DNA of 64,000 bases from Ifrita kowaldi (Eukaryota; Chordata; Aves; Passeriformes; Cinclosomatidae). Below the pieces are notes generated by a model. The model did no database searches. It was not told the origin of the DNA and saw nothing but the letters and a program-made list of their open reading frames with translations. A program made the translations under genes and the position numbers. Location: NCBI GenBank assembly GCA_013398055.1, contig VZRS01014168.1, forward strand, positions 400,363 through 464,362. Direction: 5' to 3'. This document shows positions 1 to 10,760 of the stretch, piece by piece. Each line of letters opens with the position of its first letter. Position 1 is the first letter of the stretch.

Positions 1-479
1 TTAGGGCAAGTTTCCTTCTGGCCTAAATCCTTTGAAATCTGTGGAATTAAGGCAACAGATGATGTATATTTTAAGGCTACATCTACACTCCTGAACTAAG
101 TAGGACCAGACCTGGTTCACTATTGCTGGTAGCTGCCCAGCATTCTCTCCAAGCACTTCAGGAGAAAGCTGAGGCTGTGGACCAGCCCAGCAGCCAGTCT
201 GGGTGAAACCAGGATGCTTTGAAGACCAGGGCACTTTAACAGGGTGAATCTGGGCAGACCGTGCCAACTGGCCTCAAGGGCCGAGGTCCAGGTCCGGGTA
301 CTGATTACTGGTAGACCTACAGCCTGAAAGTCTTGTTTCTACTTGTAAGAGCTTCTGTTCACTTTTAGTATCAGTCTATTATACAGGTTTTGCCAAAGAA
401 GAGTATTAAAAAAAACCCCAAAACAACTCAATGACAAAAAACAACAAAAAACTTATCCCTGTTCCTCTTACATTTTTCC

Positions 480-760
480 TTAAGTCACTGCACGTGTCCC
501 TCGTTCCTTTCGAAGATGCGTTTTGCTGCGGACCAGAGCAGCTGCAGCCTGGCAGAGGAGCTGCAGGGCTGCACAGCTGGGCTGCTGCTGCCGGGCACGG
601 CTCAGAGCATGCAGCAGCACCAGGCAGCACCAAGGCCCCTTTTGGACACCTGCTGCTGCTGCAGCTCCCCTCCGAAAATCCAGCCGTGATTTGCCACGGT
701 TTGGGGATCTGTTTCTGTTGTTTACCCTTTACAGGTGCCTTTACAGCACCTGCCCGACGT
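480..760. other. GC-rich patch with overlapping open frames on both strands
   Basis: The sequence shifts here from AT-rich to GC-rich, with about a dozen CpGs, CTG/CAG-rich runs and a CACGTG E-box at 491-496. Overlapping open frames exist on both strands: 142 codons on + (431-859) and 131 codons on - (406-801). The predicted proteins are dominated by Ala, Ser, Cys, Gln and Pro from the CTG/CAG-rich DNA and show no domain. Two-strand openness of this kind is a by-product of GC-rich composition, so I do not call a gene. It could be a decayed CpG island or an isolated GC-rich element. Confidence 0.35.
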
Positions 761-3700
761 TTCATAATCACTGGCAGGTTCTTGCCCTGCCCCAATCTCA
801 CCGTTTTTTTATCCCTTAAAGATCACATCTCATCCCAGTACAGTCAGATCATCACTTAGCACAGGTTTTACAGGGCACTTAAGCAGCTCAGCCCTGGCTT
901 AGGATCCAGTGATATTACATAGTAACTCCCATTTCAACACCGATTTGTGCAGTTACTTTCCCACCTCTCCTTCTCTCTCAAACCATGTGCTCATGCTCTT
1001 CAGCCAAGTGTAATTCATCAGTGGAATGAGTTTGTCAAGCTCAGTCTGATGCAGTCTTCTTTAATAGCTTCACACAGGTGGTCTTGTATTTTTCTCTATC
1101 ACACAAAAGGTGAATGGGAAGACTCTCCATCCACCAGAAAAATGCTCAACTGGTCCATGGCACTGTTCATTTTACAATAGAAGAAACAGAGAAAAGGAAA
1201 GTCCTAAATCTGATTTTGTTTTGACAATTCAATCATTAATATTACATTTCAGAATTAGGTTGTGTATAAGCATTTAGAATGCATTTTAGAAAAGGCAAAA
1301 GTAAAAGCCTTTTGACAATTAATGCTGTTTAGATGTTTTGAAGCTATCTTATCCTTGGAAAAATACCCTAAGTTGGTCTCAGGGACTATACCATAAATAA
1401 AAGTATGAAGTGACTAATTTCTGATAGAGACAATGGATATAACACATGCACATCTGCATGGCTTAATGTCCCCAAGAGAGGTTGGTTGAACACATACTGC
1501 CTGACGTGAATGTCTTGTGTCCCTGTGCCACGGCTGGGTAATTTCTGGGAAAACACCAGGGCAAAATTGCTTCAGGGAATGTGCCAACTATTTAACAGCA
1601 TGGATAATAATGTGCCAGTGCTGTTCTGTTTAATTTACTAATATAATACAGCCAGTGACAGCAGAACCGAGCCAACATAGGCCTTTGTGAAAACCCCTGA
1701 TAGATTGGGGAGAGGCTTCCAAGTGTGAGCGAGCTGGTCGGATGCTGCTCAAGCTTCTTTTCCTCAGGCTAGAAAGCAGATCTCCACAGGCATCTGAGAA
1801 CTTTTCTTTGTAGGCATCTGAGATTTTTTCTGTAGGTTTGTTGCAGAAATTTTGTGCTGTTTCAGAAATTCATATCCAGTTTTTGTCCTGCTGTTATTCC
1901 TCCAGCAGAGAGCAAAGTGGCACTGGTCCAAGCAGCAGGTTTATGCAACACATGAGTAAATTCTTCCCATGTAAAAGGGTACATGGAAAATGTACATGAA
2001 CAAATAAAGAAAAGAGATGTAGATCTATGCCTTTTCTTCCTTCAAAGCTATTTGGTGCCATATCTTTACCACTACTCCCCAAGAATCAACGCTCATCTCC
2101 TCTTTGACCTTCTAATGGCTTTGCTGCCAGTGTGAGTTTGTCTTGGTTCACAGTGGTCACAAAAAATTCTGACATAAAGGTGGAACTGTGCAAACTAAGG
2201 TTTGGTTTGGTTCATTTTCTGAAATAAAAAGGAGGAAGAGATAGTTCAGGCTAAAATAGGGCACTTTTTTTTCCCTGTGGCAAAATGAAAAGAACTGTTA
2301 CTACAGTCAATTTGAAGTATCCTGTTTGGTCCAAACTGTTTTGTTTTGCTGTATTATTAATTTTAAAATATCTTTCTAGCAGTACTCAAAAATAAAGATT
2401 TATTGTTTAAACTTTTTAGTTCCTCTTTCATTAAAAAAATTAGCTAATTGAAATTGAGTATGTAAATAAAAATACATCTTTAAGCACGCTGATGGTTGCT
2501 GAAAAACTCTAGGCCTCACTACATACTTGTCAGACACATGGTCTATTTTACAAGCTTATAATTGTGTTGCCAGAATAGTACCAAACAGTGGATTGAGCAT
2601 AATTTGCTCCTTAGTCCAAACCCCAAGGACCAAGCCTTGGTTTTGAATGTAATTTTTACAGTTGGTGCTTTACAACAGATTCAGTTGTTGATAACTCAGG
2701 ACCTCTTAATGGCACTTGCATTTACTGGCCCTGTACTGAAAGAGTATATTCTCCTTAACATCTAATTTGTACAAGGTGTTGAAAAACTCTACATAATATG
2801 GATGAATAAAACAAACTCTTGCTCCTCCTAACTCTCTGGTCTAGCCTTCTTTTCATCAGCTCCACTGAATCCAGATAATTTTGCTCACAGATACCAGGCT
2901 AAAGAAATGTATGCTTTTGACATGTTAGATAATGTTTACAAATTGCTGCAGATCTACTACTTTTAACTATTGCCTATCTACATAATCAGTCTTACTAAAA
3001 CAATGTAAACTCCTCAAGCTTATTTTGTAATTGTTTTATTCTAAACCAAAGACATTTGGTTTGGAGAAAAATAAGACTTTATTCAGCTAAATTAGCCTTC
3101 AGGCCATGTTTTCATTAAATTGGTCCACCCCCAGATTGAACAAGCTTCCATATTTAAAATACTTATGGATAGATTGAACTTATCTGCATTCACATCACAG
3201 CAAATTTTCTTGAAATGATCAGAACAAAACAGAGTTTGATGTGGGCTACATCATATTATGACTGTATTCCTTCTCTAGGCAAAGCCTTGCAAGATCAAAT
3301 AAATAAAATAATTCTGAGAAGGCAGGAAGCATTAACATTGAATTTTGCACAGACCTCAGACTGAGGTAGTAAAATGGGGTTTTCCATGTATCCCCTGACA
3401 ACTGGGTATTTTTTATTCCAACCATAAGCACAGAACTAAAAAAGCTATGTAGAGAAGATCCACCTCATTTATCCTTATATTGGATAGACCTTTACCCAGC
3501 ACTTTCCTCATTTATTTTGTACAATCAATAAAAAGCAGTATCTGAGCTTGATTTTCTTTGTATTCTTAGAATCAGCTTTACCCCTTGTGCAAAATTACTG
3601 CAACTGAAGGAACAATTCTTTTGTCTTTCATTTAAATGTTGAAAATAAATAAAAGTATCCTTAGGAAGGAGGAGGAAGGTATCTAGATGACAGGCAAAAT

Positions 3701-4619
3701 AAAGCAACGAAACCCCTCCTGTTCTTAATTGAAAACAAACCCCAGCTAAATTAGATCAGCACCTTGGGTGGTTTGCAATTTGCATTACTGATTTCAGTTC
3801 TTATGGGCTATTCCCCATGGAGAAGGTGAAGGTGAATCCACCAGCAGAGGAATCCACCTCTGGAAAAACACTTGTGAAGAGCAGAAATTCACCACTCAAA
3901 TTGCATGGGGAGCTTTTCCAGAGATTAATTTGTGTTGTAGGTTCAAAGCTAGACGAGTGAAATTTGTCTTCCTTTATTTCAAGATTCGGCTTTATTTTTC
4001 TCAGACGCTTTACAGCCACAATAGCAGGACTAGATATTACTTATTCTGGTGAGTTATCTGTGCACAACTGGCACTGGCTACCCACAGGGTTGTGTTCTCC
4101 AGTGCTCATAGAAAAATGCTACTGTGAAAACTTGCTCTTGTGAGTAACTTCGAGTACCAGAGTACTCCCATTAAGAACAAAATAAGATCACTAAAATGCA
4201 GGAATTTCAAGCTCTGGAGCTGCTTCACAGCATTGTATATCCTTCTACGAATGAAACATCTAAGGACAAAAGCCAACAGCTCATCTGTGACCTGCAACAG
4301 ATCGTGTAATACATGTTTTACACTTCCTCATGGATTTCTGAATTTGTTAAAATTAGCTGCAAGAGATGGCTATTTGCTAATGCAGGACAGGTGTTGCAAA
4401 ATGAATAATCCTTTCATGAAAGTGATGTAGATTAGGTCTACAGTTAAATGTTTGTACAAGAAAAAATAGGCCTTAAACATCCTAAAAAAATAGGAACATT
4501 TCCTTTTTCCGGCAAGTACCAAATTAACACAAACCAGATTCTCTGTGAGAATCAATGTATCCTCCTGAGGTCCAACCTTCCTATTTTAGGTTATAAATAA
4601 TATAACATTATAAACAATA

Positions 4620-4960
4620 AAAAGAATTCTATGCAAATAAACCAAGTATCACAGTAGTTTTTCTCTTGTTCAGTTTGTACAAAGTCACTGCATGTTGTAC
4701 GAACGGATTAAAATCATTAGCCGTTTTAGTGAATGCAGAGGAGAGCTTCTGTTTTCCCTAATGCAATATTAATCATGAGTAAGCCCAGAGAGTCCCGACA
4801 GGGCCAGGCAAGAGGAACCGAGAAGATAAATCATCATTCAGTAACTGAAAAGGACCAAAGGGTTGCTTTGACATAAGCAGAGATGATTGAATTAATTTTG
4901 CCAGTTACAAGTTAATCAATGTAATTCAGCCATCCTGATCTTCCTGTGGCGTGGAGAGAA
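4620..4960. promoter_or_regulatory. Possible conserved noncoding element or enhancer
   Basis: The stretch has an ATGCAAAT octamer (POU-type site) at 4631-4638 and many TAAT/ATTA homeodomain-type cores, for example in TTAATCATGAG and GAATTAATTTTG. It is free of low-complexity runs and recognisable repeats. Dense TAAT and octamer sites in otherwise complex sequence are typical of vertebrate developmental enhancers in gene deserts, but such short motifs are also common by chance. The call rests on texture only; no conservation could be tested. Confidence 0.15.
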
Positions 4961-5321
4961 GCAGATGCCTCCTGAAGGCACCTCATTGTGCTATCTGCCT
5001 CCATTGACTCCTTAGGAATGAGGATGACCAGTTGAATCTAGATAGCCAAATTGCACGCAGCTAAATTTAGATGAGATCAGTTGTGCGTTTTGTTCCTTCC
5101 CTGTAAGATGCTGAGCACATAAGTCCAAGGGATGATTTGAAGGGCCTGCTCTGGCCTCCTGCATGACTCATTGCACACATCCTCAACCAATGACACCCCT
5201 GACAGCACCACAGTTTCAGCCTGATTCACATTATCTTTTTGGATTGCCTGAAGTACTGCAAGACTAAGAATTTGCCACAATCTTAGGCCTCCAATTACTC
5301 TCAATGTTACCTCCCCCCACT

Positions 5322-5406
5322 NNNNNNNNNNNNNNNNNNNNNNNNNNNNNNNNNNNNNNNNNNNNNNNNNNNNNNNNNNNNNNNNNNNNNNNNNNNNNNN
5401 NNNNNN
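5322..5406. other. Assembly gap (85 N)
   Basis: Positions 5322-5406 are all N. The 15 bases just left of the gap (5307-5321) are repeated exactly just right of it (5407-5421), so the two contig ends may overlap rather than be separated. The flanks are C-rich with runs of six and nine C, so the opposite strand is G-rich and could form a quadruplex that stalls sequencing. Confidence 0.97.
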
Positions 5407-6158
5407 TTACCTCCCCCCACTCCCCCCCCCACCACCGCCTTGCTCCAAGTAACCCCGAAACTCTAATTCGAACTTTTTAATTCAGTAGGAGTACTGAGTG
5501 CATTCAGCCTTACAGAAATTGGTCCTTTGAGATTTGCTGATCTTTTCTCTCTTTCAGAAAATTTCATTATGATCTTAGTGCTCTTTAGAGATGGCAGCTC
5601 TCTGTAGCCCAGCATGCGTACTTAAGAACATAATTTAATATCTCCAGATTCCACAAGTGTCTTTATCCTGCAGTCTGATTCAGGCCTTTTCAGTACAAGC
5701 CAAGGCAGTAAAAAGCTTAGAGCGGATAGAACAAAAGCTGAAGAAGGTCTTCTGTAAAGTTCTTAATTTCATCTGTCAATTATTTAATTTTTTTCTTTCT
5801 TTCTTTTGGATTATTGCCCCATCACATCCAGTATTTTTGTCTGTAATTCTTATTTACTTCACAGAAATAAAAAGCCTATCAAAATAATGTTTAGGGAGGT
5901 GTCTTACTGAATTGTATATATATTATGCAAAGATGAAGACATACTAAGTTAAATATGAGTAGTTAAGTTAACATAGACAATTTCATATCTCATTCTCATG
6001 TCCCGAAATCTCTCTCACACTTCCATGCTCCAGCTTGGCCATTCACTTCCTATGGAGAGGAAATCAGGAGTGCATCTCCTTGAATGTGGGAGACAAGTTA
6101 ATTGCTTAGCAAGTGAAGGAAAGGTTCCAAGAATTTTACTATTGTTTTTCTTGTTTAG

Positions 6159-6193
6159 ATTACTCAGTCGGGAAACTGGGCTAAGTTTTTTAG
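6159..6193 (+). other. Candidate 35-nt microexon (splice-site match only)
   Basis: A pyrimidine-rich run ending in TTCTTGTTTAG precedes position 6159, and a strong donor, TTTTAG followed by GTAAGTGTATG, begins at 6194. Two of the three + strand frames are open across the 35 bases. The encoded peptide is too short to assign to a family. If real, it would be a small exon of a gene or long noncoding RNA crossing the window on the + strand. Good splice-site pairs at this spacing arise by chance many times in 64 kb, so confidence is low. Confidence 0.13.
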
Positions 6194-9100
6194 GTAAGTG
6201 TATGTAACTAGTATTTCTAGACAGTATCTTCAGTTTTTTTATAGCTACATATTATAGCCTAATGTATACAGCATTGATCCTTCTGCAAAACAAAATTCAA
6301 TTACATTAGAAATTAAACACAGGCAGTCACAATAAAAAGGGGGTAAAAAGGAGCAATGTCAAAGCAAGAAAAATCCTTAAAAATAGCAAAAGTAAATAAC
6401 ATAAAACTAAAACTAAAATTAGCAATCCCAAGACAGCTCTCCCCTTATCATCAAAGATGCAAGTTACATCTTCCATTGGCAATCAGATAATTCATTTTGC
6501 AAACAAAATTTAGAACTAAGACTACTACCAATGTTAGTGCCAAAATATTCCAAAGGCTTCAAGTTGGATTTTGAGCTAATTGTGCTAACTGATGTTGAAA
6601 TACACAGCAGTGTACAGACTAGGCATGCACACTTGTGGAGCAGTATTATCCCCTATGAGAGACTGAGAATACCTGTAGGCTTCAGGTACAACTCCTAACT
6701 GGGCTGTCCCAAGTGGTATTAGAAGTTTTCACAGCTCAGTTGACACAATTGCTGAAATTGGAGTATAAGGGTTTAAATAATTTTCATGGGTAACAGGATA
6801 AAGTCCATCTGGTGCAAAATGCATCTAAAACTACTTACTCAAAGCCAGAGAAGAAGCTGGTGCCAGAGCAGAAAACATGCCTCAAATCTTACCAGTTCCA
6901 CTCTACCACTGAAAGACTATTATTTTTTGAAAACATGATACAAGATTTCTTTTTCACTGAACTTCTGTTATTATTTTAAACTAGGAGTTTTCACCTTGTG
7001 CTTTGCAGTGGATTGCTTCTGCCATGGAGGAGAGGTCATACTCATCAGTGGAGAGGAAGCCAACTGTGCAGTTATGAAACACCTCTGATTCATTTCACAG
7101 CTAAAACAACCTACAGTGACACTAACTGGATGTAGCACAGCCATCATGAGCATTGGACTTAAAATAAGTGACTCATGTTATTTGTAAAGGAATTTCAGGC
7201 CTCTTGTCCTGCTCCTGACCCTCCTTCCAATGTTAACACTTCCATGATTTTACAGATTTTTCTCTCCTATCAGCAAAGATGAGATGTGTTCCTTTCTACT
7301 GCTTCTCAATAGATAGATAGAAGATTAATTAAAACTGAGCCTTTAAAGGCTCATACTTTGAATAAAATCTAAATAAATTAAAGGAGGGTCATAAATGCTA
7401 CATTTAAGGGATGTGAGGATGTTGTAATTTTTATTTAATTAAACCTATTCTTTTTTTTTTTTACTAATGAGAGGTGGGCACAATCATGCTTACAGCAGAG
7501 CAATGATTCAATGGCAGAGGAGAGATTAGCGGTTTTACAGAAGGATCTCTCATGTCCTATCTCCTTGGCTCATATCATTATCTTCAAAAGAAACCCCCCA
7601 TTACCTCTCACATCCCCCTGCTGAAGATTTGTTCCCTTGAATTAAATAGAGCAATGTTTATTTACCTCAGCTGATGATTTGTTGTAAATGATAGCAGCAA
7701 ACCAATTAGGTCATCAATCTTTTCTTTTGCTTTACAAAAAAACAAGCAAACAAACCAAAAACCCCTCACCAACATTGAGAGGATTCTGTACTGAAGACAT
7801 TACTGTGCTTGTGGCACAATACCTGAACTCCATCAGCTGTGGGTGCAGCAGGCAGGGTAGCTGCTGTGTCTCCCTGTTTAGAGGGGCTCCAAAAGTAGTT
7901 GTGGAAATGTCAGCGCCATGCACCCAGACAACATCCTAAGTTTCTGTAGCTGCTCATCGATGATGAGCTGGGTGGCTTAAAACCTGTGTCTGCACGACTC
8001 TCCAGGCAGAGGACCCAAGATCTGCTCAGACATTCATGAACTTTGTTTAAAGTAGGAAATCTCGGGATCTATCATAAATCCAATGGTTATTACTGAAGAA
8101 GCAGCAAGGTTCCTAGGCAATCTGTCTCCATAAAACAACTAAAGTCAGACAGAGGAAGTCACTTTCATGTAAGGTGTAGTTCTTATTACCCACATGTAAT
8201 TTACAACTGGGTCAAGAGAGTCTGGGAGCCACAATTGCATTCCTGCCCTTCCTGTGCTCTGCAAGGCATTGTTAGAGGATGTTCCTCAAAAGCCCTGTTT
8301 AGGGTGGCTGAGCACTAGGGACCATGGTTTATAGTTAGATCTATGAATAGACCTCAGACCTGCAGGGTTCCAGTTTGCAGTGCCTGCTGTCTACTGGAAT
8401 TTATACCTCTGAGTTAGTGGGGCTACCCAAGCTACTGTGTGAGGTGATGCAGATTTGTGAAGAATGGAGCTCATAGGCTCTGCCGTCTAGAGAATACAAG
8501 GACAAAGACTGCTTTAAAGCAACTTTTCACCTTTCTAATATGACACGAATCTGGCAAAAGGATGCCTTTAACTCATCTGTCTACATAGCCTGCAATGTCT
8601 TGCTACACATGAAATCATGACTCCTGTGATGGAGCTTGGTGGACATGTCAGTGTGGTGTATGTGCTGGGACATCCCTGTCTGTCCCAAAAGAATCAGGGG
8701 CAGGCTTGGTTCCAATGTAAGGTTTTTACGTTCTTGTTATCTGGAGCTTGTCTTAAACCCATGTCTTCAAATAGCTTGAAGCGAAGTGAATCTGGGCACC
8801 CAGGGGGACACTTGAGGCACAATGTATATTCACTCCTCAGAAGGCAGTACGCTGAGCAGGGGAAACACCATAAACATAAAGAGTCTGAGTCTCAGCATGA
8901 GAGAATACAGCACTTTGTTCAGTGAGGGACAGATGGAGGAAGACAACTCAGTCCACATGAGAAGTCCAGACATCCATTAGCTTCTGAATCTGAGTTCATC
9001 TGTGAAGGAACTCTTAGTAAACCTGTGGAGAAGGAATTTAAACCCACTATGGTATCTATGTAAATACCTTTTTCCTGGGCTTTAAGATATTCTGAGATAA

Positions 9101-10193
9101 AGATCAGCACTTTGGCTGATTTCTCCCCCCTATTTTATATGAAGTATTTAGGCATCCATTTAGAACAGAATGCAATACCTTGACTTATCTCAATTGACTA
9201 TGTTAAGAAAATTTTTTCATTCTTCCATTAAAGAAATGTGATTGCTTTGATCTTTAAGAAAGAGTACATAGAGTATGTAGGTAATATTTTGCATCTGGTA
9301 CTGATACCATGGCTGCTAAAGTACTGTGTTCAGTTCTAGTTCATGAATAATACAGAGATTCAGGATTTTCCCTGCTGAATAGCTTAAGGGAGCATTCGAA
9401 GAATAATGAAAGGATTAGAAAAAATGGCACATAATAAGGAGCTTAACTTGCTTTCATATTTGGTAGAAGATGGAGGGGACCTGAAGTACTTGCTTCAAGG
9501 ATAAAAATTTGTTCATAGAGTTCTCCAGCCTAGCAGATCTAAAGGCTGAAAGCCAAAGCTTAAATAAAAAATTCACTAAAATTAAATGCCTACTTCTCAC
9601 TTTGAAGGTACAGAAAAAGAATTGTGGCGAAATAATGGGTTCTAAAACATGAGAAATTTGACAATGGGGATCATACCAAACACAATGCTCTATTGGGTTT
9701 GAGCTAGAAATTAGTTAAGAGGTCCTGTGGCTTCCATTATGGGGAGGGTTACACCAGGCGATATTCATGGCCTCTTTTGTATGCCCTGTGAACTGATATC
9801 CTTGGTAGCACCATTTAATCTGACAGAGTTACACTCAGCAATAATTTGGCTCAAGAATTAGTAAATAATTATTAGTTAAGTGAGAACTAGAGAAGAGAAC
9901 AACCAAAACATGCTTTTTGTTTTGAGTTATTTGAACTCCTGCTTATGAAGTAACAATTAAGATTTTCTGTAGATTTGGTGGGGGTTCAACGGTTATTAAA
10001 AATGACCTGAGTAAATTTGATCTGGGTCCTTAGATAGAAAGATAGAAGTTATCCCTGAAAAGCTCCCCAGTAAGACACAGAACTCACTAGACTTGAAGTT
10101 TAAATTCTCTTTTCACATGGGCCTTTTGTGCTTCCAGTTGGAAGAGGAGGGAAAGCAGCAGTGTGGGAACACTAAATTGGAGAACCCTAAATC

Positions 10194-10222
10194 ATAACAC
10201 AACCCATTTTATGATTCTATGA
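10194..10222 (+). repeat. Possible CR1 3' tail remnant
   Basis: ATTTTATGATTCTATGA preceded by AACACAACCC resembles the last bases of a + strand CR1, where the element ends in a short ATTCTATG octamer repeat. The upstream TTGGAAGGGACC-type block expected for CR1 is not visible, so this may be a very short remnant or coincidence. Confidence 0.2.
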
Positions 10223-10543
10223 AACTGTTGATGTGTCCTTCTCTCAGAGAAAATTAATCCCTTCTCTACATCTCAGATTTGGACTTTTCAGTCACTGCTT
10301 GCTTGAACCAGTATGTAACTATTGCTACATATTAGTAAATATTCTACCCTGTATTTAGGTATAATTGTATTTCAGTACACTGGGATTCCAGCTGAGGAGT
10401 AGACCCCTATTTTTGTGAACTACAAAGGCTCAGCTTTGTCCTGAGAAAATTGAGTGAAATATATCTCAGTGAAGAAGTTGGTCTGGCCTTCTTTGCACAA
10501 GAAAGCTGTGATTGCTCTTCTGATTTTGTGATTTACTTTTAAG

Positions 10544-10718
10544 GTCATAGAATTACAGCATAATTTGGTAGAATAGTCTTCTGAAGGTCATTGAGTCCAA
10601 TGCTTCAATCCAAGCAAGACCAAGAAGAGCAGGTTTGCTCGGGATCTTGTTCAGTCAATTTTTGAGTATCTCCAAGGCTGCAGTTTCCACATTTTTCTGG
10701 ACAACCCATTCACTACCC
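10544..10718 (-). mobile_element. CR1 LINE fragment, 3' end, old and diverged
   Basis: Read on the + strand this begins TCATAGAATTACAG, the inverted CR1 octamer tail. It continues with a diverged GGTCATTGAGTCCAA block, a segment resembling the CR1 phrase around GAGCAGGTTGCTC, and ends near GGACAACCCATTC. This order matches the reverse complement of the CR1 3' untranslated region in birds. Only the last 170 or so bases of the element remain, as expected from 5' truncated target-primed insertion. Many mismatches against the usual family sequence suggest an old copy. An A-rich tract follows directly at 10719. Confidence 0.72.
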
Positions 10719-10760
10719 TAAAAGAAAAAAAAAAAAAAACAAAAAAACCAGCAAAACCAG
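10719..10760 (+). repeat. A-rich low-complexity tract
   Basis: An almost pure A run interrupted by G and C (pattern AAAGAAAA...ACAAAAAAACC) directly follows the CR1 fragment. It belongs to a class of A/C-rich tracts that recurs through the window. No gene content. Confidence 0.85.

Larger units (their letters stand above)
1..5321. other. Noncoding AT-rich unique sequence, left block
   Basis: I see no gene here. Open frames are short, overlap one another on both strands and resemble no family I know. The stretch is AT-rich and CpG-poor apart from the GC-rich patch at 480-760 listed separately. An A/C tract lies at about 407-460. Several AATAAA hexamers occur, but none is joined to a recognisable 3' exon. 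The part from 4620 to 4960 differs from its surroundings and is listed as a possible conserved element. No CR1 or other repeat family was recognised. Confidence 0.6.
5407..10543. other. Noncoding unique sequence
   Basis: I see no gene in this stretch. It is AT-rich, with a short A/C tract at about 7734-7768 and no recognised interspersed repeat except a doubtful CR1 tail near 10194-10222. Open frames reach about 100 codons (8617-8925) without any domain. A possible small spliced exon at 6159-6193 is listed separately. Confidence 0.6.

Noticed and set aside
7950..7975. Small palindrome GCTCATC/GATGAGC with 3-base loop
   Set aside because: Arms of seven bases are expected many times in a window this size.
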